Source of the DNA: Salinisphaeraceae bacterium
GTDB lineage: Bacteria; Pseudomonadota; Gammaproteobacteria; Nevskiales; Salinisphaeraceae
NCBI GenBank assembly: GCA_002683405.1
Contig: NYTH01000057.1
Coordinates: 121,334 to 185,333, forward strand
DNA length: 64,000 bases
Reading direction: 5' to 3'
Shown: positions 35,301 through 43,853 of the stretch, one piece after another
Layout: every line of letters begins with the position of its first letter
Position numbering within the stretch: position 1 is the stretch's first letter
The notes under the pieces: model-generated
Database searches by the model: none
Told to the model about the DNA's origin: nothing
The model's input: the letters and a program-made list of their open reading frames with translations, nothing else
Position numbers and translations under genes: made by a program

Positions 35301-37274
35301 ATTGCCAACCGCGGCGAAATCGGTTGCCGAATCGTCGATACCTGCCGCCGGATGGGTGTGGGCACGGTGGCCATCTATTCCGAGGCCGATGCCCGTTCCC
35401 GGCTGGTCAGAATGGCCGACGAGGCCTGGTGCGTGGGCCCGGCGCCTTCCAAGGACAGCTACCTGCGCATCGACCGGATTATCGAGGCCGCGCGGACCTC
35501 TGGCGCCGAGGCCGTGCACCCCGGCTTCGGTTTTCTGGCCGAGAACGCCGAGTTTGCCGAAGCCTGTGAGCAGGCCGGGCTGGTGTTCATTGGCCCGCCC
35601 GCCAGCGCCATCCGCGCCATGGGCTCCAAATCGGCCGCCAAGGCGCTGATGGACAAGGCCGGTGTGCCGCTGGTCCCCGGCTACCACGGCGATGATCAGG
35701 ACGGCGAAAAGCTGGCGGCAGAGGCCGACCGCATCGGCTATCCGGTACTCATCAAGGCCGTGTCCGGCGGCGGCGGCAAGGGTATGCGCGTGGTCGAGTC
35801 GGCCGACGAGTTTGCAGCCGCGCTGGCGTCCTGCCAGCGCGAGGCAGCCGCCAGCTTCAACGATGACCGGGTGCTCATCGAAAAGTACATCACCCGGCCG
35901 CGGCATATCGAGGTGCAGATCTTCGGGGATCGCGACGGCCAGATCATTCATCTGAATGAGCGCGACTGTTCGGCCCAGCGACGTCACCAGAAAGTGGTGG
36001 AAGAGGCGCCCGCGCCGCACATGACGCCGGCGCGGCGGGCCGAGATGGGCCGCGCCGCCGTGGATGCCGGGCAGGCCGTCGACTACGTGGGCGCGGGCAC
36101 GGTGGAGTTCATTGTGGACGACCGCAATGACTTCTACTTCATGGAAATGAACACGCGGCTGCAGGTGGAGCATCCCGTCACCGAGATGATCACCGGCATC
36201 GATCTGGTGGAGTGGCAGCTGCGTATTGCAGCGGGCGAGCCGCTGCCGCAGGCGCAGCAGGACATCGGGATCGACGGACACAGCATCGAGGTGCGGGTTT
36301 ACGCCGAAGAACCCGCCAACGATTTTCTCCCGTCCATCGGCACGCTGGTGCATTTCCAGCCGCCACGGGAAAGCCGCCATGTGCGCGTGGAGACCGGTGT
36401 GGAGAGTGGCGATGCCGTATCGCCGCACTACGACCCCATGCTGGCCAAGCTGATTGTCTGGGATGAAAACCGCGAGCAGGCCACCGAGCGCATGCTCCAG
36501 GCGCTGTCCGAGTTTCGGGTGCTGGGCGTAGGCAACAATATCGCCTTTCTGTCGCGGCTGGTGGATCACGCAGCCTTCCGCCAGGGCGAAGTGGATACCC
36601 ACCTGATTGCGCGCGAGGGCAGCGCGCTGACCCGGCCCGCGCAGCAGGTCGCGTCACCACTACTGGCCGCCGCGGCGCTGTGGCTGGTGGACCGGGAAGG
36701 TGTAGCCGGCGCGGAAACACCGTTGGCATCCCCCTGGCTGATCCGCGACGCCTGGCGCGCCAACGCCGGCCACGACAGCCGGATGACGTTCAGCGTGGGC
36801 GACGACGAGCACGAGGTCGTGGTGCACCGCGAGGCCGGGCAGACGCGGCTGACCATTGACGATGAAACCCGCCCGGCCGAGTGGCGACCGCTGGACGATA
36901 CGCGGGGCCAGCTCGTGCTGGGTGACCTGACCTGCGAGGCGCAGGTGCTGCGCCGGGGCGACGTGATCGAGGTTTATGCCGGGGGTCAGAGCCTGCAGCT
37001 GACGCATGCCGACCCGCTTGATCACGTGTTCGAGGAGGATGCGGCCGAAGGCGGGCTGACCGCCCCCATGCCCGGCTCCGTTATAGAGCTGCTTGTGGAG
37101 CAGGGATCAAAAGTCAGCCAGGGCGACGCGCTGCTGGTCATGGAGGCGATGAAGATGGAGCACACCATCTATGCGCCGGCCAACGGCACGGTAGACGAAT
37201 TCCTGTATCAGCCGGGCGAGCAGGTTGATGAGGGCGCCGAGCTGGTGAGCTTTACGCCTGAACAAACCCAGTAG
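35283..37274 (+). CDS. liuD: Methylcrotonyl-CoA carboxylase alpha subunit (biotin carboxylase/BCCP)
   Basis: LiuD carboxylates its own biotin with ATP and bicarbonate and hands the carboxyl group to LiuB. The 663-residue protein has the biotin carboxylase domain (N-terminal ILIANRGEIGCRIVDTCRRMG; ATP-grasp GGGGKGMRVV; MNTRLQVEHPVTE), a linker domain, and a biotinyl domain with K624 in AMKMEH. Domain layout fits MCC alpha; propionyl- or geranyl-CoA carboxylase are less likely given liuAB. No good ribosome site precedes the ATG because the upstream sequence is the repeat unit (GCGGCTTTTCATAAATC). Confidence 0.93.
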   Translation: MFKKILIANRGEIGCRIVDTCRRMGVGTVAIYSEADARSRLVRMADEAWCVGPAPSKDSYLRIDRIIEAARTSGAEAVHPGFGFLAENAEFAEACEQAGLVFIGPPASAIRAMGSKSAAKALMDKAGVPLVPGYHGDDQDGEKLAAEADRIGYPVLIKAVSGGGGKGMRVVESADEFAAALASCQREAAASFNDDRVLIEKYITRPRHIEVQIFGDRDGQIIHLNERDCSAQRRHQKVVEEAPAPHMTPARRAEMGRAAVDAGQAVDYVGAGTVEFIVDDRNDFYFMEMNTRLQVEHPVTEMITGIDLVEWQLRIAAGEPLPQAQQDIGIDGHSIEVRVYAEEPANDFLPSIGTLVHFQPPRESRHVRVETGVESGDAVSPHYDPMLAKLIVWDENREQATERMLQALSEFRVLGVGNNIAFLSRLVDHAAFRQGEVDTHLIAREGSALTRPAQQVASPLLAAAALWLVDREGVAGAETPLASPWLIRDAWRANAGHDSRMTFSVGDDEHEVVVHREAGQTRLTIDDETRPAEWRPLDDTRGQLVLGDLTCEAQVLRRGDVIEVYAGGQSLQLTHADPLDHVFEEDAAEGGLTAPMPGSVIELLVEQGSKVSQGDALLVMEAMKMEHTIYAPANGTVDEFLYQPGEQVDEGAELVSFTPEQTQ

Positions 37275-37295
37275 CCTGCGCCCGCCAGACTTGCC

Positions 37296-37937
37296 TCAGG
37301 CCTGGCGCGCAATCTCGTCCGATTCGATGATGGTCAGCCCCGCGCGATCCGCCAGTGCGCGGGCCAGCAGGCAGTCGGCAATATCGGTAGCGGCTACCGA
37401 CCGGTAACGCGCCGGCACCAGCGGCTCCAGCCACTCCAGCGCGCGCAGCCCCACCGACTCCAGCGGGCGGGATTCGGGTCGCTCACCCGCAATGATCGAC
37501 GGCCGCAATATGGTCAGGGACCGGAATCCCAGATCGGCCAGCCGGTCCTCGAGCATGCCCTTGGTTCGAAGATAGAGATTGCCGGAGTCGGAATTCGCTC
37601 CCAGCGATGACGTCAGCGCCAGTGACGTGGCGCCGGCTGCCCGGGCCAGGGTCGCCGCATGCGCGGGATAGTCAATGTCGGCCCGCTGAAAAGCCTCCGC
37701 CGAGCCGGCCTTGCGACGCGTGCTGCCCATGGCGCATATCACGGCGTGGCAGTGCCACCAGTCGGCCTGTTCCGGCAGCTGCTCGAAATCGACGATCGGA
37801 TTGTTCAGCCGCGAATGGGTCGGCAGGGCCCGCCGAGTGGGGGCCACCACGCTGCTCACGCGTTCATCCCGCAGTGCGCGCTGCAGCACCTGGCCGCCGA
37901 CAAGCCCGGTGGCGCCCAGCACAAGCAGTGTCTTCAT
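37296..37937 (-). CDS. NAD(P)-binding Rossmann-fold protein (HTATIP2/YwnB-like)
   Basis: The 213-residue protein is an atypical short-chain dehydrogenase-like protein: N-terminal dinucleotide motif VLGATGLVGGQVLQ, a VICAMGSTRRKAGSAEAFQRADIDY segment, and LYLRTKGMLEDRL, where Tyr and Lys lie near the usual active site. Such proteins resemble HTATIP2/TIP30 and bacterial NAD(P)H-binding proteins of unknown substrate. It is convergent with liuD (21-bp gap) and divergent from the gene at 38058. The start is ATG 37937. Confidence 0.82.
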   Translation of the reverse strand: MKTLLVLGATGLVGGQVLQRALRDERVSSVVAPTRRALPTHSRLNNPIVDFEQLPEQADWWHCHAVICAMGSTRRKAGSAEAFQRADIDYPAHAATLARAAGATSLALTSSLGANSDSGNLYLRTKGMLEDRLADLGFRSLTILRPSIIAGERPESRPLESVGLRALEWLEPLVPARYRSVAATDIADCLLARALADRAGLTIIESDEIARQA

Positions 37938-38057
37938 GCAGCCTTGCCTCGCCGATCGTTCGATATCGGTAATGGGGTGGATGAACCGGATTGAAATTTC
38001 GGCGACAGCGCAACATGATGGGTCGCGAGTGGGACAGACACAATAAAGGAGAACATC

Positions 38058-38318
38058 ATGGGAATCATCGTTTGGATCATACTGGGACTCGTGGCCGGCG
38101 CGTTGGCCAAGCTCATCATGCCGGGAGATGATCCCGGTGGCATCATCGTCACGATTCTCATCGGCGTGGCCGGTGCCTTCGTGGGCGGTTTTGTCGGCAG
38201 CTTCGTGGGGCTGGGCACCGTCGGCGGCCTGAGTCTGGGCAGCATCGTGACCGCCATTGTGGGTGCGCTGATCCTGCTGTTCATCTACCGGATGGTCGTG
38301 GGCCGCAAGGCGGTCTGA
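38058..38318 (+). CDS. GlsB/YeaQ/YmgE family small membrane protein
   Basis: This 86-residue, Gly- and Ile-rich protein has three predicted membrane segments and the family pattern GIIVWIILGLVAGALAKLIMPG followed by GGIIVTILIGVAGAFVGGF. The family is linked to envelope or general stress (transglycosylase-associated proteins), but its molecular role is unknown. AAAGGAG precedes the ATG. A strong terminator follows, so it is probably monocistronic. Confidence 0.88.
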   Translation: MGIIVWIILGLVAGALAKLIMPGDDPGGIIVTILIGVAGAFVGGFVGSFVGLGTVGGLSLGSIVTAIVGALILLFIYRMVVGRKAV

Positions 38319-38332
38319 CAACGATAGTGCCG

Positions 38333-38365
38333 AAAAAGGCTCCCGCTTCGGGAGCCTTTTTTTTT
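38333..38365. terminator. Bidirectional rho-independent terminator
   Basis: GGCTCCCG (38338-38345) and CGGGAGCC (38349-38356) form a perfect 8-bp stem with a CTT loop, flanked by five A residues on the left and nine T residues on the right. It can end transcription of the small membrane protein gene (plus) and of the convergent rhomboid gene (minus). Confidence 0.93.
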
Positions 38366-38380
38366 GCGCCGCCTGACGGC

Positions 38381-38998
38381 TCAGCCCAACGGCCGACCCA
38401 TCTCGCGAACGAAGTGAATCCCCAGGCCGGGCGCCATGATCAGGGAAAACGTCATGCCGTAGACCGCGCCCCACACGTGCGCGCTGTGATTGATGCGCGA
38501 ACCGGCCCGTCGCGCCGCGACCACGCCGTACAGCAGATAGCTCACGGCAAAGACAATGGCCGGCACCGGTATGACCAGCACATACAGCAGCGACCACGGG
38601 TCCACCAGCACATAGGCAAACAGCACGGCCGACACCGCCCCTGACGCGCCCAGACTCCGGTAGGCCGGGTCATGCCGGTGGGCGATATAGCTGGGGAAAA
38701 TCGCCGCCGCCACCGCCGAGCCGTAGAAGGCGAGATAGCCGGTTATGCCGATGTGGCTGGCAAAAAACGGCTCCATGACTGCGCCGAAGAAGAACAGAGT
38801 GACCATGTTCAACAGCAGATGGGGCGCGTCGGCGTGCACCAGGCCATGCGTGACGAAACGCTCGTACTGGCCCTGCTGTACTGCGGGCACCGAGAACCAC
38901 AGCCGCTGCATCAGCCATTCCCGCCGGAAGGCAACGAAGGAGAGCGCGCAGGTCAGGCCGATGATCGCGAATGTGCCCAGTGGCAGCGTGGTGGTCAT
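38381..38998 (-). CDS. Rhomboid family intramembrane serine protease
   Basis: The 205-residue protein has six predicted membrane segments. The rhomboid catalytic Ser is in SLGASGAVSAVLF and the catalytic His in NHSAHVWGAVYG; HLLLNMVTLFFFGAVME is the conserved second-helix region. The ATG at 38998 is preferred over a TTG at 39067, which would add 23 residues without membrane character. The substrate is unknown. Confidence 0.88.
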   Translation of the reverse strand: MTTTLPLGTFAIIGLTCALSFVAFRREWLMQRLWFSVPAVQQGQYERFVTHGLVHADAPHLLLNMVTLFFFGAVMEPFFASHIGITGYLAFYGSAVAAAIFPSYIAHRHDPAYRSLGASGAVSAVLFAYVLVDPWSLLYVLVIPVPAIVFAVSYLLYGVVAARRAGSRINHSAHVWGAVYGMTFSLIMAPGLGIHFVREMGRPLG

Positions 38999-39123
38999 TC
39001 TCGTGGCGGGTGTGTCGGGCGTGAAGGGCGTGATGTTTCGACAAGCCCCTGAGTGTACCGCCCCCAAACAATCGCCCGCCCGGGGTCGACAAGAGCATCT
39101 TCAAAAAAGCCGCAGGCGGCGCA

Positions 39124-39150
39124 TAAAAAACCCCGGCACGAGGCCGGGGT
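39124..39150 (-). terminator. Terminator of the PhoX-like gene
   Basis: On the minus strand CCCCGGC and GCCGGGG (39131-39137 and 39143-39149) form a 7-bp stem with a 5-nt loop, followed by six T residues. It lies 36 bp after the stop codon of the gene at 39186-41273. Confidence 0.88.
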
Positions 39151-39185
39151 CTTGCCGTCAGGCCTTGGCAGGCCTGGCCGGTGCG

Positions 39186-41273
39186 TCAGGCAAAGCGCTT
39201 GAACAGATCGCGCCGGCTGACGGCCTGCGCCGTCGTCTGGCTGTTCGAGCCCAGACCGATTTCGCCGCCGTCCGTGCGCCGGACCACCACGGTGCCCGAG
39301 CGCGGTACGGACGAGCCGCCGTCGGGCCAGTTCTCGCCCGGATGCTGGATATTGACGAACATCGTCTTGTAGTCGGGCGTCATGTCCACGCCGGTCACCT
39401 CGCAGCCCGCCGGGCCCACGAAGAAGCGGCGCAGCGAGGCCTGGGTGTCGGGGTTCACGGTCCGGTCACCGGCCAGCTCGGCCGGAATGACGGCCAGCAT
39501 CTGGTCGTTGGAGTCCGAGTCCAGCGGGGCGCCGTTGTCGGTCTGGATCCAGAGCACGCCGCGGCGGTCGAACCACAGGCCGTCGGGGCTGCCGAACTCG
39601 TTGTCCAGCGTCAGGCCCGACAGGTTGAACGACGGATCGGCGTTGGCGTTGGAGCCGAAGACGAACAGGTCCCAGGAAAAGCCGGTGGCCGCCGGATTGT
39701 CATCCATCTCGGCCATGCGGATGATGTGGCCGTGCGAGTTGTCGGCGCGGGGGTTGGCGGCGTTCTCGTCGCCGGGATCGCGGGCGGTGTTGTTGGTGAG
39801 CGTCAGGTAGATCTCGCCAGTGTTGGGGTCGGTGGTGGACCACTCCGGACGATCCATGGGCGTGGCGCCCAGGGCATCAGCCGCGCTGCGGGCGTTGACC
39901 AGCACATCGGCCTGGCTGGAGAACAGCGGGCTGACCAGCGGGCCTTCGCCAAACGTCAGCGGCAGCCATTCGCCGGTGCCGTCCTCGTCGAAGCGCGCCA
40001 CGTACAGCGTGCCGTTGTCGAGCATGTTGGGGTTGGGCCGGTCGGCGTTGTAGGCGTCGGCGGTCACGAACTTGTAGAAATAGTCGAAGCGCTCGTCGTC
40101 GCCCATGTAGAAGGCGATTGGCTGACCATCGACCACGCGGCCCGGTTCGCAGCCCTCGTGCTTGAAGCGGCCCATGGCGGTGCGCTTGACGGGGTTGGAG
40201 TCGGGATTGAAGGGGTCGATTTCCACGATCCAGCCGAAGCAGTTCGATTCGTTGCGGTAGTCGTCCATGGCGCTGGCGCCGCTGGGCGTGGTGTCAAAGC
40301 GGGCAAACTCGCCGTTCACCTCACTCGGATCGCCGGCGACGTTTCTCCAAAGATAGCCGAATCCGGTGGCGCTCATGCCCATGCGGTCCTTGGAGCGCGG
40401 GGGGTTGGCCTCGGTGGTAATGAAGTAGCCCTGGATGTTCTCTTCGCAGGTCAGATAGGTACCCCAGGGCGTGAATCCGCGACCGCAGTTGTTCACGGTG
40501 CCGCGCGTGGTCATGCCGCTGTTGTCGTAGGCGGTAACGGTGAACTCGCTGCCGGCCGCCGGGCCTGACAGGCGCATCGGCGTATTGAGCGTGATGCGGC
40601 GGTTGAAGCCGCTGCCGCCCACCAGCGAGACCATGCCGTTGGCGTCGCGCGCGATTTCCACCACGGATACACCGTGGGCATTCATGTCCTTGCGGACTTC
40701 GTCCGGCACAGTCGGCGCGCCGTTGCTGTCGACCGTGCGTGCGCCGCCCGGAAACAGCGTGGGGTTGCTGTACTCGTGGTTCACCACCAGCAGGCCGGCG
40801 TCGGAGGGCGCGCTCTGCGACAGCGGGAAGTAGGTCATGCCGTCGTGGTTGGCGCCGATCTGGAGCGCCTGATCGGCCGCGCTGTTGGTCGAGCCCATGC
40901 CGTCGGTGGTGAACGCAGGCATGCTGCCGTTGAGCGGGGTGCCCCAGGGAATCAGCACCTGGGTCTCGTAGCCGTCGGCCACGGTCACGGCATCCGCGCT
41001 GCTGCCCGGTACGGATTGAAAATTCAGGCTGGCCGCGCCGCCGCCCGTGCCACCGCTGCTGCCGCTGCTGGACGAATCGCAGGCAGACAGGCCGGCACCG
41101 GCAAAGATGGTCGTGGCCGCCAGGCCGAGGCCACCACGCAGGGTATCGCGTCGCGACACGCGCGCCTCGAGGATTTCGGAGAAACAAGGACTCTGGTTGG
41201 TCGACACATCCTTGTCGGTCTTGAATGCGTCCTGTCCCTTCAAGGACGGGACCGGCGGTCTGTTGCGCGTCAT
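39186..41273 (-). CDS. PhoX family (DUF839) Tat-exported lipoprotein, predicted phosphatase
   Basis: The 695-residue protein carries a twin-arginine signal (SRRDTLRGGLG, R41-R42) running into a lipobox (LSAC, C65) and a Ser/Gly-rich spacer, so it is probably exported folded and lipid-anchored. The body matches the PhoX/DUF839 family (calcium- and iron-dependent phosphatases): VNHEYSNPTLF, CGRGFTPWGTYLTCEENIQGYF, DMTPDYKTMFVNIQHPGENWP. The ATG at 41273 has GGGAG upstream. Phosphatase activity is inferred from the family; no phosphate-starvation box was identified. Confidence 0.88.
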   Translation of the reverse strand: MTRNRPPVPSLKGQDAFKTDKDVSTNQSPCFSEILEARVSRRDTLRGGLGLAATTIFAGAGLSACDSSSSGSSGGTGGGAASLNFQSVPGSSADAVTVADGYETQVLIPWGTPLNGSMPAFTTDGMGSTNSAADQALQIGANHDGMTYFPLSQSAPSDAGLLVVNHEYSNPTLFPGGARTVDSNGAPTVPDEVRKDMNAHGVSVVEIARDANGMVSLVGGSGFNRRITLNTPMRLSGPAAGSEFTVTAYDNSGMTTRGTVNNCGRGFTPWGTYLTCEENIQGYFITTEANPPRSKDRMGMSATGFGYLWRNVAGDPSEVNGEFARFDTTPSGASAMDDYRNESNCFGWIVEIDPFNPDSNPVKRTAMGRFKHEGCEPGRVVDGQPIAFYMGDDERFDYFYKFVTADAYNADRPNPNMLDNGTLYVARFDEDGTGEWLPLTFGEGPLVSPLFSSQADVLVNARSAADALGATPMDRPEWSTTDPNTGEIYLTLTNNTARDPGDENAANPRADNSHGHIIRMAEMDDNPAATGFSWDLFVFGSNANADPSFNLSGLTLDNEFGSPDGLWFDRRGVLWIQTDNGAPLDSDSNDQMLAVIPAELAGDRTVNPDTQASLRRFFVGPAGCEVTGVDMTPDYKTMFVNIQHPGENWPDGGSSVPRSGTVVVRRTDGGEIGLGSNSQTTAQAVSRRDLFKRFA

Positions 41274-41580
41274 TAGCTTGCTCCCTGGCTGGCTGAAAAC
41301 CGGGAAGTTAAGCAGCCCAGATGACAGGAGCATGAGCCTTTTGTGATGAATTCTTGGCGGTTGTGTGACAGCCGCCTCCGGCTCACGGTTGTGACGCAGT
41401 GGTGTAAATATTGTTCAATAAATGTGCGGATTCAGGCATTTGCGGATGCTTGCAGGTTTGCGACCGGACGGGGCTACCCCGGCCGCCCCATTCGGGTGGG
41501 TGCGCCTGCAGCCGCATCTGGCATGCTGACCGCAGGCACTGGACACAAGTGTCGAAGAAATGCACGAAAGGAGGAGACGC
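41274..41580. promoter_or_regulatory. Divergent intergenic region between PhoX-like and monooxygenase genes
   Basis: The 307-bp gap must hold promoters for both divergent genes. The only marked feature is an AT-rich stretch at 41403-41425 containing the palindrome TATTG-TT-CAATA (41409-41420). No gene was seen. Confidence 0.5.
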
Positions 41581-43185
41581 ATGCCAGACAGCGACTGCAT
41601 TGACGCCGTGATCGTCGGCGCCGGTTTTTCCGGTATCTACCAGCTGCACACGCTGCGCGAGGCCGGGTTTGATGCCCATCTGTACGATGCGGCCGAAGAA
41701 CTGGGCGGCATCTGGTACTGGAACTGCTATCCCGGCGCGCGGGTGGATAGCCATGTGCCGGTCTATCAATTGTCGGTCGAAAAACTCTGGAAGGAGTGGA
41801 ACTGGACCGAACGCTTCCCCGCCTGGTCGGAGGTGCGCGACTACTTCCGCTTTGCGGTCGACCGGCTGAACCTGAAGCCGCACATCACGCTGGGCACGCG
41901 CATTACCGAAGCCGCCTTTGACGAGGCGGCCGATCTCTGGCGGGTGCGGACCAGCCGGGGCGAATCGCTGCGTTGCCGTTATCTGATTCTGTGCACGGGC
42001 TTTGCCTCCAAGCCCTATGTGCCCGACTTCAAGGGCCTGGAAGACTTCGAAGGCGCCTGCCATCACACGGCCGAGTGGCCGCAGGCGGGTTTGAGCTTTG
42101 CCGGCAAGCGGGTCGGCGTGATCGGCTCCGGCGCCAGCGCGATTCAGGTCATCCAGGCTGCGGCCAGGGATGCCGCAGAACTGACCGTTTTCCAGCGTAC
42201 GCCCAACATGGCTCTGCCCATGCAGCAGGAGGCGCTGGATGCACGCACGCAGGAAGAACTCAAACCCTGGTACCCGGAGATTCTGGCGCGCCGCCGCAAA
42301 ACCTTTGGCGGCTTCGAGTTCGATTTCGACGAGGGGCCGTTCATGTCGCTGTCACCGCTGGAGCGGCGTCACAAGCTGCAGGCCATCTGGGGCATGGGCG
42401 GGCTGCACTTCTGGGTCGGCAATTTCTTCGAGGTCATGGTGGACGAGGCCGCCAACGAGGAGGCCTACCGCTTCTGGCGACAGAAGACGCTGCCCCGCAT
42501 CAAGGACCCGGCCATGGCGGCCATTCTGGCGCCCGAGCAGAAGCCGCATCCATTCGGCACCAAGCGCCTGTCGCTCGAGCAGGGGTATTACGAGGTGTTC
42601 AATCAGGACAACGTCACGCTGGTGGACCTCAAGACCACACCCATCGACCACGTTACCCGCAGCGGTGTGGTCACGTCCGCCGGCGAGCACGAGCTGGATA
42701 TCCTGGTCATGGGTACGGGATTTGATGCCGGCGGTGGCGGGATGCTGCAGATCGACCTGACCGGGCGCGAAGGCAGCCGCCTGGACCAGCGCTGGGCGGA
42801 CGGACTGAAGACCCACCTGGGCATGGCCAGTGCGGAATTTCCCAACATGTTCTTCCACTACGGCCCGCAGAGCCCATCGGGTTTTTCCAATGGTCCGGGC
42901 TCCATCGAGGTCCAGGTGGACTGGCTCACCGACTGTCTGAAATACATGCGCGAGCAGGGTCTCACCCGCATCGAGGCGGAAAAGCCGGCGGAAAAGGCCT
43001 GGGGCGAACACTGCAGCGAAATCGTCAACCAGACGCTCTTTCCAAAGGCGAACTCCTGGTACATGCGCGACAACATTCCCGGCAGCCCGCGGGAGGTCAT
43101 CAACTACCCGGGCGGAATCGCGATGTATGACGAGCTCTGCCAGCAGTCGGCGGCCGAGGGATACAGCGGTTTCACGGTCTCCTGA
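41581..43185 (+). CDS. Baeyer-Villiger-type flavin monooxygenase
   Basis: The 534-residue protein has an N-terminal FAD motif (VGAGFSG, residues 12-18), the Baeyer-Villiger fingerprint FxGxxxHxxxW(P) as FEGACHHTAEWP (F156 to W166), and a second Rossmann motif (VIGSGASAIQVIQ). Such enzymes insert oxygen next to a ketone carbonyl to form esters or lactones using NADPH. The ATG at 41581 follows an excellent AAAGGAGGAG site. Closest character is cyclohexanone/phenylacetone/steroid monooxygenase type; the substrate cannot be set from sequence. No esterase gene is adjacent. Confidence 0.92.
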   Translation: MPDSDCIDAVIVGAGFSGIYQLHTLREAGFDAHLYDAAEELGGIWYWNCYPGARVDSHVPVYQLSVEKLWKEWNWTERFPAWSEVRDYFRFAVDRLNLKPHITLGTRITEAAFDEAADLWRVRTSRGESLRCRYLILCTGFASKPYVPDFKGLEDFEGACHHTAEWPQAGLSFAGKRVGVIGSGASAIQVIQAAARDAAELTVFQRTPNMALPMQQEALDARTQEELKPWYPEILARRRKTFGGFEFDFDEGPFMSLSPLERRHKLQAIWGMGGLHFWVGNFFEVMVDEAANEEAYRFWRQKTLPRIKDPAMAAILAPEQKPHPFGTKRLSLEQGYYEVFNQDNVTLVDLKTTPIDHVTRSGVVTSAGEHELDILVMGTGFDAGGGGMLQIDLTGREGSRLDQRWADGLKTHLGMASAEFPNMFFHYGPQSPSGFSNGPGSIEVQVDWLTDCLKYMREQGLTRIEAEKPAEKAWGEHCSEIVNQTLFPKANSWYMRDNIPGSPREVINYPGGIAMYDELCQQSAAEGYSGFTVS

Positions 43186-43236
43186 CCCTCTGTTCGGGGG
43201 GCTGGGCAAACGCCGTCCGGCTGGCATATGCTGCAC

Positions 43237-43259
43237 GAACCCGCCAGCGGGGCGGGTTC
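43237..43259. repeat. Perfect 9-bp hairpin after the monooxygenase gene
   Basis: GAACCCGCC and GGCGGGTTC flank AGCGG. The stem is strong but lacks a T tract. It lies 52 bp after the monooxygenase stop and 32 bp before the DUF3015 start, so it may be a transcript 3' end or a 5'-UTR structure. Confidence 0.6.
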
Positions 43260-43291
43260 TAAACTATTGCACCGACGCTCAGGGAGAAACA

Positions 43292-43774
43292 ATGAAAAAG
43301 TATCTTGTAGCGACAACGCTTCTAGGGGCCAGCCTGGCCGCCCACGCGGATGCACCGGGTGGTCCGGGCTGCGGCTGGGGCAACCTGCTGTTCGAGGGCC
43401 AGTCAGGCCTGGGGGTCCACCTGATGGCGACCATCACCAACGGCACCTCCGGCAACGCGACCTTCGGCATGACCAGCGGTACCAACGGCTGTGATGTCAG
43501 CGGCTCGCTCAGCTACAACGGCACCAGCATGCTGGCCATGAACGGCGTGCTCGAGGAAGTGGCCCACGATATGGCGGCCGGTCAGGGTGAAGCGCTGACT
43601 GCATTGTCGGTGTCGATGGGCATCGCGCCGGAGCATCGGACGCACTTCAACCAGCTGATGCACAGCCACTTCAACAGTATCTTCCCGCGTCAGGACGTGA
43701 CGGCCGAGCAGGTGATGGCCGAAATCGTCGAAGTGATGCGCGGCGACGACACGATGGCCGGCTACCTCTCCTGA
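43292..43774 (+). CDS. DUF3015 family secreted protein
   Basis: The 160-residue protein has a Sec signal peptide (residues 1-19, ending AHA) and a mature part starting DAPGGPGCGWGNLLFEGQSG. The Cys/Gly/Trp-rich start and the SGTNGCDVSGSLSYNGTSMLAMNGVLEEVAHDMAAGQGEAL region are typical of DUF3015 proteins, whose function is unknown. The ATG at 43292 follows AGGGAG. It is bracketed by hairpins and is probably transcribed alone. Confidence 0.85.
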   Translation: MKKYLVATTLLGASLAAHADAPGGPGCGWGNLLFEGQSGLGVHLMATITNGTSGNATFGMTSGTNGCDVSGSLSYNGTSMLAMNGVLEEVAHDMAAGQGEALTALSVSMGIAPEHRTHFNQLMHSHFNSIFPRQDVTAEQVMAEIVEVMRGDDTMAGYLS

Positions 43775-43794
43775 GGCGAGTCGCGACCAACGCG

Positions 43795-43825
43795 ATACCC
43801 CGCCCTCATGGCGGGGTATTTTTTT
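43795..43825 (+). terminator. Rho-independent terminator after the DUF3015 gene
   Basis: ATACCCCGCC and GGCGGGGTAT (43795-43804 and 43810-43819) form a perfect 10-bp stem with a 5-nt loop, followed by seven T residues. It ends just before the DUF4105 start. Confidence 0.94.
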
Positions 43826-43853
43826 GCCTGTCCGTTCGGTGCGAAAACGCTTG

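Noticed and set aside
43824..43853. Upstream TTG start for the DUF4105 gene
   Set aside because: It lies in the T tract of the preceding terminator; the ATG at 43854 gives a normal signal segment.
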